A DNA stretch of 7,229 nt from Acidobacteriota bacterium (lineage in GTDB: Bacteria > Acidobacteriota > HRBIN11). Position numbers and translations under genes: made by a program. Under the pieces are notes generated by a model, which worked only from the letters and a program-made list of their open reading frames with translations, was not told where the DNA came from and did not search any database. The DNA is taken from contig JAUQPV010000127.1 in NCBI GenBank assembly GCA_030550225.1, forward strand, positions 1-7,229. The letters are read 5' to 3'. This document shows positions 5,332-7,229 of this stretch, piece after piece (the first letter of the stretch is position 1; each line of letters starts with the position of its first letter).

Positions 5332-5628
5332 TTCGGTCTTTGGGTGAAGGACCCAACCCAACCCCCGGCACCTAAGACCAACACCGGTATCCTGGGCCGA
5401 TGGGCGGGTCGGCAATCGGCCGTCGGCCCATAGGCCCCTATGGCTCATATCCGCTCATGGGTCCATGGCTCATAGCTCATGGGCCCATGAGCTACGAGCG
5501 CATCTCACTGGGACCCGGTACCTGAGACCCGGGACCTTCTTGAACGACCATGCTTCTCGGGCGTGGGAAAGGCGGTTTGGACGCTATTCTCCCGAGCCGA
5601 ACGGCCCTGAGAAGATGGGTATCGAGCC
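5332..5628. repeat. Repeat- and palindrome-rich intergenic region
   Basis: There is no supported gene in this 297-base stretch. It contains two related words, CCCGGCACCTAAGACC (5364-5379) and CCCGGTACCTGAGACC (5514-5529), 14 of 16 identical, plus a weaker CCGGTATCCTGGGCC around 5384-5399. A 9-bp stem pairs 5394-5402 with 5421-5429. CCATAG/CTATGG (5428-5433 and 5438-5443) is a small hairpin. GCTCAT occurs four times (5443, 5453, 5468, 5475) and once inverted (5487), ending in a large palindrome. Some of these stems could act as the terminator of the DUF2892 gene, though no T-tract follows. Confidence 0.6.
5468..5499. repeat. 32-base near-perfect palindrome
   Basis: Arms GCTCATAGCTCATGGG (5468-5483) and its reverse complement (5484-5499) match at 15 of 16 positions with no spacer. 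The central 22 bases (5473-5494) are a perfect palindrome. The 10-mer CATAGCTCAT in the left arm recurs at 3094-3103, at the 3' end of the second hemerythrin-like ORF. Confidence 0.85.
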
Positions 5629-6276
5629 GTGCATCCCTTCGATGTGTGGGCCTTCCGATATGACGAATGGTACGACCGGCCCTTTGGGCGGTCGGCTTAC
5701 ATCGCCGAGGTCGCTTGTCTTCAGCGCCTGAAGCCGACATTTCGGCGGGGCCTGGAGGTCGGCGTCGGGACGGGGCGGTTTGCCTCGGTGTTGGGCGTCG
5801 CCTTCGGTTTAGACCCCTCGCAGGTGGAACTCCGTATCGCCCAAGCCCGGGGCGTTCAACCCGTCCAAGGCGTCGGCGAGGCGCTTCCCTTCTTGGCCGA
5901 GAGCTTCGACTTGGTCCTAATCGTCGTGACTCTCTGCTTTGTCGAAGACCCCGTCCGGGTCCTGTTGGAGTCGGTCCGGGTCTTAACGCCCGGCGGCCAC
6001 GTCTTGCTGGGCCTCATCTTACGGGACAGTCCCTGGGCCGAATTCTATCAGACGAAAGCCCGCCAGGGACATCCGATTTACCAGCTGGCCCGGTTTTATT
6101 CCTTTGAGGAAGTCGGAAGGTGGCTGGAGGCGCCAGGCTTGCAGGTCGATGGGGTCGCTTCCACACTTTTCGAGCCGCCGCAAGATATCGAACCGATTCG
6201 GAACCTCGAGGTCCGAGACGGTTTCTGGCCGGCGGCCGGGTTCACGTGCATCCGGGCCAGGAAAATCCGTGGGTGA
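5629..6276 (+). CDS. Class I SAM-dependent methyltransferase
   Basis: This is a 215-residue protein of the UbiE/Methyltransf_11 type. The SAM-binding loop LEVGVGTGRFA (42-52) is motif I, and GLDPSQ with D62 follows at the end of strand 2. VGEALPFLAESFDLVLIVVTLCFVED (82-107) covers the acidic residue of strand 3 and motif II/strand 4. LTPGGHVLLGLI, downstream, is the usual post-II strand. The N-terminus FDVWAFRYDEWYDRPFG is the common F...A..YD.W.D.PFG cap seen in many small methyltransferases. It lacks the cysteine pairs of arsenite methyltransferases. The substrate is unknown. The GTG at 5629 follows an in-frame stop at 5608 and has only a weak ribosome site; GTG 5644 is a less likely alternative. 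It sits alone after the repeat spacer. Confidence 0.88.
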   Translation: MHPFDVWAFRYDEWYDRPFGRSAYIAEVACLQRLKPTFRRGLEVGVGTGRFASVLGVAFGLDPSQVELRIAQARGVQPVQGVGEALPFLAESFDLVLIVVTLCFVEDPVRVLLESVRVLTPGGHVLLGLILRDSPWAEFYQTKARQGHPIYQLARFYSFEEVGRWLEAPGLQVDGVASTLFEPPQDIEPIRNLEVRDGFWPAAGFTCIRARKIRG

Positions 6277-6344
6277 ATCCCGCTTCCGATAAGGCAAAGC
6301 GCAAAGAGTCCAGGGCATTGCCCTCGGTCCTTACCATCTTCTCC

Positions 6345-6357
6345 CCTCAGACTGAGG
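6345..6357. promoter_or_regulatory. Small palindrome upstream of promoter
   Basis: CCTCAG-A-CTGAGG is a perfect 13-base palindrome ending 21 bases before the -35 element. That position would suit an activator site, but so short a palindrome may be chance. Confidence 0.2.
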
Positions 6358-6378
6358 CGGGTCGGGTGAGCCCCGTCC

Positions 6379-6407
6379 TTGACGGGCATCCGGAAGGATG
6401 GGATACT
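6379..6407 (+). promoter_or_regulatory. Sigma70-like promoter of TPR gene
   Basis: TTGACG (6379-6384) is 5 of 6 to the -35 consensus. It is followed by exactly 17 bases and GATACT (6402-6407), 4 of 6 to the -10. The expected start site lies near 6414, giving a leader of about 55 bases. This is the best -35/-10 pair I found in the window. Confidence 0.5.
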
Positions 6408-6430
6408 GAAGAGGTACCTGTGCTCCGAGC

Positions 6431-6446
6431 GGGACCTTTCGGTCCC
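6431..6446 (+). promoter_or_regulatory. Hairpin in TPR gene leader
   Basis: GGGACC (6431-6436) and GGTCCC (6441-6446) form a perfect 6-bp stem closed by a TTTC loop, about 22 bases before the ATG and 11 before the ribosome site. It may stabilise the mRNA or tune initiation; no known riboswitch fold is evident. Confidence 0.4.
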
Positions 6447-6468
6447 CGGCCGATCGCGGGAGGTGCCG

Positions 6469-7182
6469 ATGGGTCGGAAGCATCTGACTCGCAAGCAGAT
6501 CAAGCATTACGAAGAACCGACCTTCAAGTTCTTGCGTCTAATCCTTACGGGGTGGCAGACCCATCCGGGATGGTGGTGGATGACACTGGCCCTGGCCATC
6601 GGTGCCGCCTTTACGTGGATCGTCTGGAACCAACGGATGGAGCGCCAGGCCCGTCCGATGGTCGACCGTACGATCCAGGCCGCCCAGGACTTGCTGAACG
6701 ACCCCCCGGCGGACCCAAAGGTTTATCAGGAACGTTTAGAGGCCGTCACGCGGGACCTCGAACGGTTCTTGCGGGAATTCCAGGATTCTCATCTCCAGAC
6801 ATACGGCGCGTATTACTTAGCCAGTCTGTACCTCCAGACGGACCGCATGGCCGAGGCCCATCGCCTGTTCGAGTCGATCCGGTCGGCGCCCGAGCCCATC
6901 GGTTCTCTGGCTCAACTGGGCTATGCTCAGAGCCTGGCCGGCCTGAACCGATACGGGGAGGCCCTGGAGGAACTTCGCCGACTGGAGCAAAAGAAGCCCC
7001 GGGCCGTTCATGACGATTACATCCTGTACCTGCGCGCTCGCTGGCTCCTGGCGGAGGGTCGGCAGGATGCCGCCCGTCAGGCACTCGAGCAGTTGGTCCA
7101 GAAGTACGGCGGGTCGCCCCTGACGGCCGAGGCCCAGCGGCTCCTGGGTCGTCTGACTCCTGCGGCGGAGACTTCCTCATGA
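6469..7182 (+). CDS. Membrane-anchored TPR protein (YfgM/TPR_21-like)
   Basis: This is a 237-residue protein. It has a short basic cytoplasmic start, RKHLTRKQIKHYEEPTF, which resembles the LTRKxIK opening of TPR_21-type proteins. One transmembrane span lies at about 35-53 (WWWMTLALAIGAAFTWIVW), followed by an extracytoplasmic helical region. The latter has TPR-like helix pairs from about residue 95 (YGAYYLASLYLQTDRMAEAHRLF, LAQLGYAQSLAGLNRYGEALEEL, ARWLLAEGRQDAARQALEQL), each with the A.....G....A spacing of TPRs. YfgM relatives work with the SecYEG translocon and periplasmic chaperones; that role here is inference. The start at 6469 is set by GGGAGG (6458-6463) with 5 bases of spacing. The in-frame start at 6379 overlaps the promoter. 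Its stop overlaps the next ATG. Confidence 0.8.
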   Translation: MGRKHLTRKQIKHYEEPTFKFLRLILTGWQTHPGWWWMTLALAIGAAFTWIVWNQRMERQARPMVDRTIQAAQDLLNDPPADPKVYQERLEAVTRDLERFLREFQDSHLQTYGAYYLASLYLQTDRMAEAHRLFESIRSAPEPIGSLAQLGYAQSLAGLNRYGEALEELRRLEQKKPRAVHDDYILYLRARWLLAEGRQDAARQALEQLVQKYGGSPLTAEAQRLLGRLTPAAETSS

Positions 7183-7229
7183 TGGTCTGGACCTTCCTGA
7201 TGACGCTCCAGGCGGCCCAACCCCCGTCG
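7179..7229 (+). CDS. Start of next gene, cut by window edge
   Basis: The ATG at 7179 overlaps the TPR gene's TGA (7180-7182), has GGAG at 7167-7170, and is open to the end. The first 17 residues, MMVWTFLMTLQAAQPPS, look like a short hydrophobic N-terminus, possibly a signal peptide. It is probably translated together with the TPR protein. Identity cannot be told from this much sequence; a BamB-like partner, as beside yfgM in E. coli, is one possibility. Confidence 0.55.
   Translation, partial: MMVWTFLMTLQAAQPPS

Noticed and set aside
5443..5499. CRISPR array
   Set aside because: Repeat words are 6 bases at irregular spacing (10, 15 and 7) with no spacer-sized units.
6120..7013. 297-residue plus-strand ORF spanning the methyltransferase end and TPR gene
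   Set aside because: Bridges two real genes in an alternate frame; composition is shadow-like and there is no ribosome site.

Overview
This window is GC-rich DNA from an unidentified bacterium. The style is purine-rich AAGGAGG ribosome sites, tight gene packing, a Thermus/Azotobacter-type seven-iron ferredoxin, and a TPR protein with an LTRKxIK start. That would suit a thermophilic or Acidobacteriota-like lineage, but this assignment is a low-confidence inference; nothing here is a phylogenetic marker.

Layout. Positions 1-122 hold the 3' end of a transposase, probably IS5-like. At 408-1679 (+) lies a flavoprotein disulfide reductase of the sulfide:quinone oxidoreductase (SQR) / type II NADH dehydrogenase superfamily. 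It converges across a GC-rich hairpin (1701-1731) on a minus-strand pair: a hemerythrin (2609-2175) followed by a 3Fe-4S/4Fe-4S ferredoxin (2087-1746). Divergent from that hemerythrin is a second hemerythrin-like ORF (ending 3105) whose first helix is missing. Next come two translationally coupled membrane proteins: a CopD-like four-helix protein (3245-3745) and a large His-containing multi-pass protein, possibly distantly NnrS-like (3742-4920). A small DUF2892-type membrane protein (5128-5331) follows, then a repeat- and palindrome-rich spacer, a class I SAM methyltransferase (5629-6276), and a membrane-anchored TPR protein (6469-7182) with a good sigma70-like promoter. The TPR stop overlaps the start of a further gene cut by the window edge.

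How they may work together. Two diiron hemerythrin-type domains, a ferredoxin, an SQR-like flavoprotein, a CopD-like protein, a polytopic His-rich membrane protein and a DUF2892 protein lie within 5 kb. This suggests an island for handling O2, NO or sulfide and for electron transfer to the quinone pool. Each family is recognisable, but the joint function is inference. The methyltransferase and TPR genes look like unrelated housekeeping neighbours. No CRISPR array, tRNA or rRNA was seen.
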